From NCBI GenBank assembly GCA_003427395.1, contig BFEA01000362.1, positions 1,211,299 through 1,244,537 of the forward strand: a stretch of DNA of 33,239 bases. The letters run 5' to 3'. The notes under the pieces are model-generated. The model did not search any database. It saw only the letters and a list, made by a program, of their open reading frames with translations, and was not told the origin of the DNA. Shown piece by piece: positions 21,435 through 31,100 of this stretch; positions within the stretch are counted from its first letter, which is position 1; every line of letters begins with the position of its first letter. The position numbers were made by a program, and so were the translations under genes. The stretch is from Chara braunii (Eukaryota; Streptophyta; Charophyceae; Charales; Characeae).

Positions 21435-21924
21435 CAGTGCCGTACCCCCGTTCACCGTTCACGAGGTTTGTGGACGGAGACCGGTCATGGAGTTCACTGC
21501 GTTCACAACACGGGAGTTCATGGAGTTCACGGAGAGCGGTATTTTATTTTTTTTATTTTTTGGCTGGGGGGGTATGTTTTTTTTTTATAGGAGGGTGGGG
21601 GACATCGAAGGGTAACTCCTTATAATTTTTTTAAATTTTGTTTCTCACGAATAATTTTTTTTTTAATTAAAAAAGAAAAAAAAAATCAACCAGCCAAAAT
21701 AAGCATTTTCGTTTGTTGTTTTGTAGGTCATTTCGATTTTATTTTTTTTTCAATGTCATCACGCTGTGGGGCTTGAGGCGAATGTACCTGGGGGAGCCAA
21801 AAAAANNNNNNNNNNNNNNNNNNNNNNNNNNNNNNNNNNCGGCCCGTTCACAAAAAAAACACCAAATGAACGGCCGGTCACGTTCAAGTGACCGGTGCCG
21901 GTCACGTTCACGGGTCCGGCAGTG
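21435..21924. mobile_element. hAT-like non-autonomous element, 8-bp TSD CCTGAGGG
   Basis: Bounded by CCTGAGGG at 21427-21434 and 21925-21932. The termini CAGTGCCGTACCC and CACTGCCGGACCC (reverse complement of the right end) are inverted with two mismatches. An 8-bp TSD and a CAGTG-type terminus are hallmarks of hAT elements. GTTCAC words recur near both ends, as subterminal transposase-binding repeats do in hAT elements. The interior is T-rich, non-coding and contains a gap of 34 N. Element plus one TSD is 498 bp, a multiple of three, and the LINE-A ORF2 frame continues cleanly across it. Confidence 0.88.
21806..21839. other. Assembly gap (34 N)
   Basis: A run of 34 undetermined bases inside the hAT-like element. 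True length unknown. Confidence 0.99.
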
Positions 21925-23426
21925 CCTGAGGGTCAACCCCTCGCCATAGACTTGGGCATACCGACAAAACAAAAAACCGAATCAGAGCGTTTCCTTGGCA
22001 TCCAAGTCTCGTTCGGGGACCCAACAGACACTCAAGCATCCGTAACAGAGAACAAAATCCGGGATGCCTGTGCCACTTGGTCCAAAACTCACTTCCTATC
22101 ATTGTTTGGCAGGGCGATGATCATTAACACCTTTATTACCTCTAAAGTCTGGTATATCCTGTCTATTCGTGCCCTTTCTGCAGAATCTGCAACTAATATC
22201 AAGAGATTACTAACAAGAGTCCATGGAAAGGAGACTCTGAACTTCTGAAGCCTCTTCAGCCCTCAGCAAAGTGAGCTGGGACAAAATCACAGAAAAACGG
22301 AAAGATGGGGGACTAGGAATCTTTGAGTCCTTGACCCCCTGACACAGAATAGAGCCCTATTGGCAAAATGGCCAATAAGAGCGCTGACCGCTAAAGAACA
22401 ACAACCTTGAAATTTTCTGCTACAACACTACCTAGCAAGAATATGGAACCTCTCCGATCCTCAGGCAGTATGGCACACACTCCTTATGCGTCCTTTCACA
22501 GCCAAACCAGCAGCCAGCAGACAACACATGGACTAACAATGTCTAACATTCTTAGAGAATGGGGTAAAATGCTCCCCCATCCTATTGAGAACCCTACCTC
22601 TATCTTAGAAATCCTTAACACCCCCCTATTTGAACACCCAGCGATCAGGAACAAGGCCGGACAACCTTTCTCAGTAGCCAAGGCACCAGGGAACTTTGGG
22701 CTTACCTGGATGCAAAGAGGAACGATCTGGCTCATTCGCCATATTTGGAATCAGGACAACAGAAACTGGAGAACACACGGGGAACTTAGACACACCCTCA
22801 GGGGACTTCACAATACCCAGGACCATCTCACATCAATCATTCAAGCCATCCTGGCAGAGTGGACCCAGATCCTCTGTCGACCGGAATCATCCTACAGCGA
22901 GCTACTGTAACAATGGTTCAAGTCTCCAAGGCAGCAGGACACCTTCTACAGGGTGGACAAGATTCATGTCGACGACTCCACCGAAGCCTCAGAATGGCTA
23001 TGGAATGACTCCAGACTAGACCAAACCAGAGAGACACGGAAGATACCTCTACTTGGCATGGAAGAAGTCAGAATTACACAGAAGACCATTGCCGGGAAAC
23101 CACCCATTTTCCAAATCTGCATGAACGCGATTCCTTACAAAGACTGGAAAGTCGATGTCTGCAAATACGGTTGGGTACTCCACAACCAATCTGGATCCCT
23201 ACCAAAGTCCCTGTTGTTGATTATACTGCCAAGACTGGATATAAAATCTTCTCTAACTCCCAATCACTCCATGCTGGTCTGTCTCTTAGATGGCAACTGA
23301 AAGCTACCTCTCTTAATATCCCCTCCATCTCTGTCAAGTGGCTTCTTTTCTTTATCCACAGTCTTCTCTCCACCATAGAAACCAAAGTAGGAGGTTTACA
23401 ATGGCTACACCTACACGCATGTGTCC

Positions 23427-23549
23427 CGACAGATGTCGCGACAGATGTCGCAAGTATTTGATATTAAGTCTTCCATTCCCCTCTCTGTGCACCACAATTT
23501 GTCCCCACCCTAGAATCAAATACTTGCGACATCTGTCCCCACCCTAGTC
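23427..23549 (+). repeat. Local duplications and 22-bp inverted repeat in the finger region
   Basis: cgacagatgtcg is duplicated in tandem at 23427-23450. acagatgtcgcaagtatttg plus at (23441-23462) is perfectly inverted at 23515-23536. gtccccaccctag occurs at about 23501 and 23536. Together they disrupt the Cys-rich first half of the ORF2 finger. The structure may be a tiny inverted-repeat insertion or a replication-associated rearrangement. Confidence 0.75.
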
Positions 23550-24330
23550 TAGAGGACTGGCTTCACCTGTGGTGGGGATGTGTGACCGCTAGAGGCTTTT
23601 GGGACTTCCTGAACAAAATCTGGCTACAGGCATATGGTACTTCAAACTTCTGGGACAAGAATCTGGTCATCACAGGGAGAGTGCAGGCAGAGTTCCACAA
23701 TCAACAGGCCGAAACAGTTTCCTTAATCTTCAGAGCGAGGGCTTTCTGGGAGTTATGGCTAGCCAGAAGAGACAGGAGATTCTTATCAATCAGCAACCCC
23801 ACCGCCTCCCTAATCGCACAGTTCAAGCATGCTCTTCGGTTGGACATAACTGCGGATTGGTACAAGCTCAAAAACCACTTGCCCTCTAAGGAGCTCGCCA
23901 TGTCGGTTTTTTCGCAAGAAATGGGCTTCTCCCTTTCAATGGGCAGACATCTCAGACAACCACAGACTCTTCTTTTGTGACCTCCTTTGGGATCATCCCT
24001 CTATTAGACCTTGAGCACAGAGCTACATCAGACGGTCTACGCACTGAGTAGCTGAGAGGGCTAAAGCTGTTTTCCCATAAAACCTCCTCTGTTCTCTGTT
24101 CTCCATAAGACTATGTCTTCCCCTCGACTTTGTCTTCCCCTCGGGGTGGTTTTGTTTTTCATTTCTCCATAAGAGAAACTGGGTAATGCTCCCAGGGTTT
24201 TCCTTTTCCTCCTTATCTTAGCAACGGGTAGACTGTGAGGACCCCGGCCTCAAATTTTGTATTGGAATATAAGCCTTGGGCACTGGGCCCGTGTTTAAAA
24301 AAAAAAAAATAAAAAAAAATCGGGAGTCTA

Positions 24331-24479
24331 GGGCCTCCCTGCACTACTCTCGACATGCACAAAAGACAAAAATCATCGCCGTGCATCTTTCTGTATTCTA
24401 GAGGAAGATTCACTGTCGTTTCGCACATTTCGAGAGTAGTGCGGAAAAAAAAATGAAGATAAATAAATAAATAAAATCT
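24331..24479. mobile_element. A-tailed second copy of the 122-bp MITE
   Basis: 24331-24442 matches 4581-4692 at about 88% (shared cgacatgcacaaaagacaaa and gcacatttcgagagtagtgc). Instead of the right terminus it runs into ggaaaaaaaaatgaagataaataaataaataaaatc. It is flanked by gggagtcta (24322-24330) and gagagtcta (24482-24490). An A-rich tail with flanking repeats suggests an RNA-mediated copy or a 3' transduction by LINE-A. Confidence 0.7.
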
Positions 24480-24489
24480 TTGAGAGTCT

Positions 24490-24509
24490 AGAGTAATGGA
24501 GCGAGGCCC
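24490..24509. mobile_element. Right terminus of the 3872 foldback element
   Basis: agagtaatggagcgaggccc is the inverted match of the left terminus at 3872-3891, with two or three differences. It follows tttgagagtct, the duplicate of the word where the foldback arm was broken at 4803. It therefore closes the element opened at 3872. Confidence 0.65.
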
Positions 24510-24512
24510 TAT

Positions 24513-24679
24513 GCCCTTCTCCACACCACTGTGGAAACCAAAGAAGTTCGAGTGTGCATCTTCACGCAGAGCGTGGTAAGATGCATCCGTTACTATATAT
24601 AGCAACAGATGCATCTTACCACTTTCTGGGGCAGATGCATTCTTTCTTTTTTCGTTTCGACAGTGGTGTGGCGAGGCCC
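24513..24679. mobile_element. 167-bp MITE with a central 50-bp palindrome, TSD TAT
   Basis: The left end gcccttctccacaccactgt and right end cagtggtgtggcgaggccc are inverted, related to the GGGCCTCGCCACACC termini at 1715. TAT flanks it (24510-24512 and 24680-24682). The centre (24573-24622) is a near-perfect palindrome with arms gtggtaagatgcatc/gatgcatcttaccac around ctatatatag. No ORF. Confidence 0.75.
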
Positions 24680-24682
24680 TAT

Positions 24683-24905
24683 GACACTCTCGAAGCCGTC
24701 AAGGCGAAGGAGCATAGAGCTGCTAGACCGAATTTTTTTTTTTTCTTCGCTTGTTCTGATTGGCTGGTATTAGGATGGCTCGCTTCATTTTGCAAATTTG
24801 ACGGCGTTTTTTTTTTTTTCCCCAAGAGTTTTTCGATTCAATGCTGATCTCAGTCTCTGCTGACGTCGGCTCCAGCTTTCATTCTCCAGTCTCTTTTTTG
24901 CCCAA
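24683..24905. other. Unassigned spacer
   Basis: No ORF or recognised repeat. T runs lie at 24727-24741 and 24807-24819. attggctgg (24759) and tgacgtcgg (24860) resemble CCAAT-box and CRE-type words but occur without other promoter context, so no regulatory claim is made. Confidence 0.35.
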
Positions 24906-25023
24906 GCCGTACTCACGCTAGCACCATCGTAAATGTATCTGACCGCATTCACTGCCAGAGATGGATGTATCTGGACGCAATTAGGTCAAAAATAAGTATA
25001 AAAGTACTAGTGTGAGTATGCCC
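24906..25023. mobile_element. Short MITE with ACTCACRCTAG termini
   Basis: The right end ctagtgtgagtatgccc (ending 25023, followed by TTA) matches the family terminus. The left end gccgtactcacgctagc is a degenerate inverted version. No left TSD is visible. About 118 bp, non-coding. Confidence 0.55.
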
Positions 25024-25026
25024 TTA

Positions 25027-25096
25027 ACCTTTTTACTTATATAATGCTGGGAAATGGGGCCAACGTCCTCACAGAAATGCGTGGACTGCTGATGAA

Positions 25097-25098
<2 letters not shown>
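25027..25098. other. Unassigned sequence containing one end of a 12-bp inverted pair
   Basis: aatgctgggaaa at 25043-25054 is inverted at 33165-33176 (tttcccagcatt), flanking LINE-D and the adjacent homopolymers. It may be a terminus of a DNA element into which LINE-D was inserted; the evidence is limited to this word. Confidence 0.3.
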
Positions 25099-25132
<34 letters not shown>

Positions 25133-25174
25133 CCTTTTTTTTTTTTTTTTTTTTTTTTAAAAAATTTTTTTTTT

Positions 25175-25247
<73 letters not shown>

Positions 25248-25270
25248 CTTTTCTTTTCTTTTCTTTTCTC
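25099..25270. repeat. Long T run with short C and A islands, then (TTTTC)n
   Basis: Mostly T from 25099 to 25247 with cc at about 25133, aaaaaa at 25159-25164 and aa near 25175. Five ctttt-type units follow to 25270. It could be the reverse-read tail of a minus-strand retroelement or unresolved assembly. The polylysine frame on the opposite strand is not a gene. Confidence 0.9.
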
Positions 25271-25311
25271 AAGAGGGGAAATTTGATTTCATGAAAAAAC
25301 AAAAGATGGTC

Positions 25312-25325
25312 AGACAAGAACGAGG
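25312..25325 (+). repeat. Left TSD of LINE-D
   Basis: agacaagaacgagg is identical at 32950-32963, immediately after the LINE-D A-rich tail. The last base or two are ambiguous because the element also begins with G. Confidence 0.95.
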
Positions 25326-25682
25326 GGGCGGCGCGGCTGGTCAGTGCGCTATCGCCCCGTTCCGGACCGGCGTCGACCTAGGGATTGTCGGTGCCCTAGG
25401 TCGCTATCTCGCCATCAACTCCGCCATCGCCGACGGAGCATGGAGGACGGAATCGCTCATTTCCATGAGCGGCCGGCTTTACGGCCTTGTTCTTTCGAGA
25501 TAGCCCTATGAGTGGAGGGTAAAGGCTAGTAGGGTATCAGTGGTTTGCTTAAGTTGTAGGATTGGTATATTTGAGGACGTTACCTACGACTGTCAGAAGT
25601 GTCGAGGATCATCCACGAGAGATATCTGGTGGTAGTCTGGTAGATTTAGTATTCTCATCACACTACTGGTGGTGTTTGAGAG
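25326..25682 (+). promoter_or_regulatory. LINE-D 5'UTR, GC-rich and structured
   Basis: The first 180 bp are clearly more GC-rich than the flanks and full of hairpins. ggggcg (25325-25330) can pair with cgcccc (25353-25358). gacctaggg/ccctaggtc (25375-25402) forms a 9-bp stem with a 10-nt loop. gctcatttccatgagc and ggccggctttacggcc follow. Some LINEs (R2, L1Tc) carry a self-cleaving HDV-like ribozyme exactly here. The pairing is suggestive but incomplete by eye. An internal promoter is also expected here; none was identified. Confidence 0.5.
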
Positions 25683-28137
25683 GTGGAAATGGCAGAGATG
25701 GAAGAGGATCAGGTGGGCGAGAGGAGGGAGATCCCCCCGGCAGTTAATTACTGGGCGATGGAGGATCGGGCCTGTCAATCTATTGGTCATTGTTATGACG
25801 AAGGGGTGTTTCCAGCGACCTCAACAGTGGTTGGGGAGGTCATTGAAGATGAGAGAGGGAGGAGATTTCGTGTTAATGATTCGTTCGATGCCATCAAAGA
25901 ACGATGGCTGAAGGAGAGGACCGTTATCGTGATCTTCCAGGATGAAGCCAGGGATTTGACTAGAGCAGTTAAGGAGGACCTTGTGAGGGCTTTTGAGGAT
26001 GGTTGGTTCGCCCGCCGCTTGTTCAACCCGGAAATTCGTCGTGGCAGAGTAAAGTTTGAAGCTCCCAACGTGCTCTCGTACGTGGCAAAAGCAGTGGAAG
26101 TGGCGGCATGGATGGTGAGAAAGGGCTCTACTCGTCTCAACTTGAGGGGGGAAGATTATCCCGTCACGTTCAAGGCTTGGATGACTAAAGCAGAGCTGAA
26201 GGAGGTCAGGCTACAGGACGCAGAGACTAATTTCTAGATCATTGCGATCCGTGTACCTCTCGATGCTATGTGCTACCTACCAGCGGCAGTAGAAAACCTA
26301 TTCGGTGGAGTCAAACTGATGCATGCGCCAGAGGCTGACCGGTCCAGACCGAAGTTAGTCAATGTCAAGATCGATATGGATCCGGAGGCGCGGCATCGGG
26401 TGGAAGAATCGCTAATTATCGAGTCGCCAAAAGAAGAGTGGTGGAAGGTGCAGATCGCCACCCCTTTTTTCGATTGGTGTCGAAGATGCCGGCAATATTT
26501 TCATACTGAAGATGCTTGTCCTAGGGCAGCTACAGATTTTCAGTCAGCGCGTCGCAGGTCTCCAGCTCGACAGACACAGCAGGATCCATTTCAGCCTCAA
26601 CAGAACGGAGGGAGCACGGTTGCTCCGGTGCAGGCAGGTCCCTTGCAGGATGCAAGCCAGCACGGGGCGGGTGGAGGAGCGTCCAACCCGGTTGGCAATC
26701 ACGCCCAGCCAAGTTCAACAGGGATTCCGCCATCGAACCCTGGCCAACCTATCGATCAGTCGGTGTTGCATTGTCTGGGGCAGGGGTCTTTCCCCTTGGT
26801 GGGAGGTAGTCGTTATCATGTCCCCCCTTTGTCGAATAGTTCCTTGATGCCTTCGTGGCCTTCATCTAACTTGTGGTCGGGTAACTCACCTCAACTCTTG
26901 CCGTACCAAATGTCGGCTGCCCTTTCCCCCGTACCGAACCAAATTCATCCCTGTCATTCATATGGCGGGAACACTTCATACCCTTACGGGCATGGTCATC
27001 CGTTCCCTTGCGGAGATTTGCAGATCCATCGCTCCTACCTTATGCCACCTGCTCCAGGCCCCTCCACCATTCATCCGTATAGAGATGATGGGCACTTCTC
27101 TCAGCCTTATCGGGCGGATTCAGCCAATCCCTCTCCTTCGAGAGGGGCATTGACCAGGAAGAGATTTGTAGGCCATGGCGAGGAGGGGAGGGAACGAGCA
27201 GGCTTCAACAAAGGACAGGGTTATTAGAGGGGGCGTCAGGAGGCAGGAGCCTATTAGGTCCTGTGGGGGGAGGTGGTGGAACCTCGATCTCGTCAAAGTC
27301 TAGATTGGCGATGGGCAGCAATTAGTAGGGGATGAGCTGGGAGGAGGTGACCTTCATGGTCGATTGAGAAGGGAGAGATCGCTCTCCTTGACGGGTAGCT
27401 CCGAGGGCTCTCATCGCAGGCAGGAACCTGACTCAGACACGGGAAGCAAGTTGGATTACAGGGGAAACGGAAGATCGATTGGAAGAGGGGACTTAGGGAG
27501 GGTGGTAAGGTTACTGGTTTCGTTGGTCTTTTCGAAAGCACGGGATGGGGTGTTTTTCTTAGGAATGGCCCAACAAGAGGGAGGTTTTTACCTCCCATCA
27601 GTGAGAGTGGAAAAATCCCCTACAACTATGGAAATCATCTCCCTGACTAAGGGGTTGTTTGGTGATATGTTTCCTTTCCGAGTTATCCCACGGTCAACGA
27701 TGGTCAGCATTGTCGTGCCATTGGGATCTGAGGTCTATTAATTGTATTTTCCGATGATCGATGCGAGGATAGATCCTGCAATTGCAGATGGGCTGACCCA
27801 AGCTGGAATCCGATGGTTCCGAGTAGACGGTGTGAATGAGCAGTACAGCTCGGCTCTGGAGGAGGTTGCTATCACTATGGACATTTCGGCCCTGACCCTG
27901 ATTGATGTGAATGAAAAATGGTTAGTGGAGCAGAAATTGTTTTCCAAGTTCTTGCTAGACTCTATCACAGAGCCCTGACGCTCGCCCTCTCAGTCTCAAC
28001 AATCAAGGCACTCTAGAGCCTCTTCACAGTCACCGATGGATCAGTCTCCATTGGAACGTCAGCACACCTGGGGATCGGAACCCTAGTCCTCCTCCCGTAT
28101 CCAATCACACGCAGATGCTGAAGGAATTAATGGTTAA
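25683..28137 (+). pseudogene. LINE-D ORF1 (gag-like), about 818 codons, broken
   Basis: The N-terminal domain (about residues 15-185; TVIVIFQDE, YPVTFKAWM) resembles plant LINE DUF4283-type regions. The zinc knuckle is CRRCRQYFHTEDAC (about 26478-26520). A long Pro/Gly/Ser-rich linker follows (to about 27220), then a C-terminal region with GGFYLPSVRVEKSP, RIDPAIAD, WFRVDG and LFSKFLLDSI, and a Ser/Gln-rich tail. In-frame stops: TAG 26235, TAG 27301, TAA 27739, TGA 27976, TAG 28084. A frameshift lies near 27226. The likely natural end is TAA 28135-28137, overlapping the ORF2 start. The expected role is RNA binding in the retrotransposition particle. Confidence 0.78.
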
Positions 28138-31100
28138 ATAAAAGATTGGATCGTGGAATGTGAGGGGCTTAGGGGATACATCAGGTAGAGATAAGAAAAG
28201 GAGGATTAAGACGTGGCTCTACAAGGAGAAAGTGGACTGTCTTTGTATTCAAGAGACCAAGTTGGACGAGGGTAAATTGGCAGAGATTAACGCATGGTGG
28301 GACGGGCCTCAGATATGGTCCCCGGCGCAAGGCACAAGAGGGGGAGTAGGTATCCTACTTCATCGCGATTTGCAGGATCATGTAATTGACTCTGAAGTGG
28401 ACCTGTGGGGACGATGGGCTTGGTTCAAGCTGGAAACATGAGGGGAGGTATGGTATCTGATGACGGTATATGCCCCATCGGATCCAACATCGAGGGCGAG
28501 CTTCTTCAATAATTTCCAATCCTGCATGCCCCAGTCGGACAAGTGGATCTTGTTTGGAGACTGGAATCTCTCCTTGGATGAGGCATTGAAAGAAGGGTCT
28601 CGTTCAGCAGGCCGTGCAGATTCAAGGCAGCTTCTTTCGCTTATCCAAGAAGGAACATTGGTGGACATCTTCCGCTGGCTGAACCCAGAGGACCCGGGCT
28701 ATGCTTGGTACTCAAACATTAGGAAGGACACTGGGGCGATTACCAGACGACGACTGGACTATGCATTAGTCTGTCAGAAACTGGCACAAGCAATCACAGC
28801 GGTGAGGCTGGTGGGACATCCGATGTCCGACCATAAACCAGTGGTGGTTGATGCGCTATTTGTGTCGGAGGTGGAGAGAGGAAGGGGTTACTTCAAATTG
28901 AATAATCAGAACTTGGAGGATCCAGGCATTAAATTATGGGTGGGCGAATTTATGGGTGACTGGCAATCATCGCGGGATTCCTTCCCCTCGGCGGCGGATT
29001 GGTTGGACGGGGGGATTGCTATCATATCTGGCGTAATGGATGTATGCTCTCGTATCCTTGCAAAAAAGCGGAATAAAGAGGAAGAGTCCTGCAAGAGAGC
29101 AGTGGAGGAAGCGGAGCGGAAAATGGAACTCCATCCTATCTCAGAGTTGATTTGGGCGAGTGAACGAGAGAGAAGATTGGCGGACTGGGAGAAGGTACAG
29201 CTAGACAGGCAGTCCAGGTGGACTGATGTGCTTAACTTGAAAGGACTGGAGGTCCAAGACACCTTGACCAAGGAGACCTTAAGGAAACTTCTTCCGAGCT
29301 CGGCATTCCATCAGGTGGTGGAACTTGCACATCCTTTTGACGCATTAGTACTTCCAGCAACCACGGCAAAGGGTATGCTCGAACATGCCAGGCTGTGTTA
29401 TTCTGATGTTCTGACTTCAAGGAGAGAGATGGACAACACAGCTACGGATCTGTCAGAGGAGTTAGATATGTGGCAGGACACTCAGGTCTCCCTGACTACA
29501 GCAGAAAGGCTTGATTTGGATCGTCCACTGACATTGGAAGAGTTGCGACAGACGTTTAAGTTGATGGCGGCAGGAAAATGCCCGGGGGTTGATGGTCTAT
29601 CGGTTGAATTCTACAGGACATGCTGGGATGCAGTGGGCCCAGCCCTGTTAGAAGTTTACAATGAGGTCCTGTTAGGAGGGAGGCTGGGTAAAGGGATGAC
29701 CCACGGGATCATATCGCTGATGTTCAAAAAAGGCGATAAGTCTAATGTACGGAATTATCGTCCTATCTCTTTGCTAAATGTGGATTATAAGATATTGGCT
29801 AAATCGTTAGCAATTAGACTAGGTCGGGTGCTTCCGAGATTAGTGGAAAGAGACCAGGGGGTGTTCGTTCAAGGGAGGTCGATTTTCACTTATATCCTGA
29901 CGGCAATCGAATCGCTGGAAGTGATAATGCATTGGATTTGAATGTGGCTGCGCTCCTCTTAGATTTTCACTTATATCCTGACGGCAATCGAATCGCTGGA
30001 AGTGATTAATGCATTGGATTTGAATGTGGCTGCGCTCCTCTTAGTCCTTTGTGCTCACTACCTTGAGGAAGTTAGGCTTTGGTGAGGGGTTCGTTCGTTG
30101 GGTGATAGCGCTGTACACCGGGTCAACTTCAGCTGTGGCAGTTAATGGTCATATTTCCCATCCCTTCGCTCTTTCACGTTCCCTGAGACAGGGCTGTCCT
30201 CTAGCCCCCCTCTTATTTGTCCTCCAACTTGAGATTCCCTTGAACTGCATGAGAAGGCATCTAGACATCACTGGTCTCCGCATTTCGGCTGACAAGGAAT
30301 GTCGTACGAAGGCACTGGCGGATGATTTGTTTGTGTTAACAGCTAACACACAAACGTCGCTGGATGCTGTCAAGACAGTCTTGATGAATTATTCTCAATT
30401 GTCTGAAGCCCTGGTAAATTGGAATAAGTCCACGTTTATTTTGCCAGCACAATTCTCATTAGAAGCGGAGTGGGGTATGACTCGGGTAGTCCCAGAGGTA
30501 GGGGAACGCTTCCTGGGGGTTATGATTAGCCTTCAGGGGATGAGTACAGTTCAAGGATCAGTTCTTCACCAACGGATAACAGCCAAGCTCTCAGTTTGGG
30601 GAGCGGCGGGTCATTTGTCCCTGAGAGGTCGGGTCTTGGTGGTGAACGTAGCTCTGCTAACGTTGCTGGGGTTTGTAGGGATGGTAAGGGAAATCGCCAT
30701 GCCAGCGCTGACGCATATTCGGAGGGGGATTTCGAGGTTCGTATGGAAACCACGGGCAGGTGTTGATGAGGGCTTTATCAGTAAAGTGGCCTGGGACTTA
30801 TTAACCTTCCCCCCAGAAGAGGGAGGACTGGGCTTGATAGACCCGGCTAGGAAGAACCAGGCCCAGTTGCGTTCTTGGATTAGTAAGTTGGCAATGGGGA
30901 GAGGGGATGAAGATTGGGTATTGCTGGCAGAAGTGATCTTGATGAGAGAGTGGGAATTGTGCAGAACAGAGGATGTATGGCTATGCCTGTTCACCAAGTC
31001 ATTCCTGAAGCGGAAATTAAAGTCGGAATTTTGGGAGGCTTTCAGGAAAGCCTGGGTGAAGTGTCCCCCAGACATCCGCACCCCACCTATCACAAAGAAG

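Larger units (their letters stand above)
20135..23980 (+). pseudogene. LINE-A ORF2, RT and C-terminal domains
   Basis: Linker (NRLLQEWENIE), then RT: GKCPGPDGFPVEFY, LLYKKGQKTDIRNYRPIS, DQSGFIPSR, motif A LIDFQEAYDRV (about 20990), motif B SLR-stop-GCPLAP (Gln is the family residue) and motif C ALADDF (21302-21310 encodes ADD). After the hAT-like insertion the frame resumes with EGQPLAIDLG. The thumb has ERFLGIQVSFGD and LSLFGRAMIINTF; the C-terminus has PLFEHPAIRNKAGQPFS and HLWWGC. Stops at 20954, about 21038 and about 21173, with frameshifts near 21360, 22250-22400 and 22915-23170. The finger region is disturbed by duplications at 23427-23549. It ends at TGA 23978-23980. Confidence 0.85.
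20135..24319 (+). mobile_element. LINE-A, 3' part: RT, C-terminus, 3'UTR, poly-A
   Basis: Resumes in the ORF2 endonuclease-RT linker. It carries the RT (with the hAT-like insertion), thumb, finger and C-terminus to 23980, then a 3'UTR. The motif gtgaggaccccggcctc lies at 24235-24251 and an A-rich tail at 24297-24319. The 17-bp motif is identical at the LINE-D 3' end. The subtype (LADD motif C, LINE-D-like C-terminus) agrees with the endonuclease at 9255-10255, supporting one split element. Confidence 0.78.

Noticed and set aside
24755-24870. Host promoter with CCAAT and CRE-like words
   Set aside because: No gene follows; words of this length occur by chance.
25069-25317. Lysine-rich minus-strand ORF
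   Set aside because: It is a translation of the T-run homopolymer.
25360-25440. tRNA-like or SINE head in the LINE-D leader
   Set aside because: No A-box/B-box pair or cloverleaf could be placed on the hairpins.
26268-27227. Separate Pro/Gln-rich protein gene
   Set aside because: It is in frame with the ORF1 start at 25683 across a single TAG (26235) and carries the ORF1 zinc knuckle.
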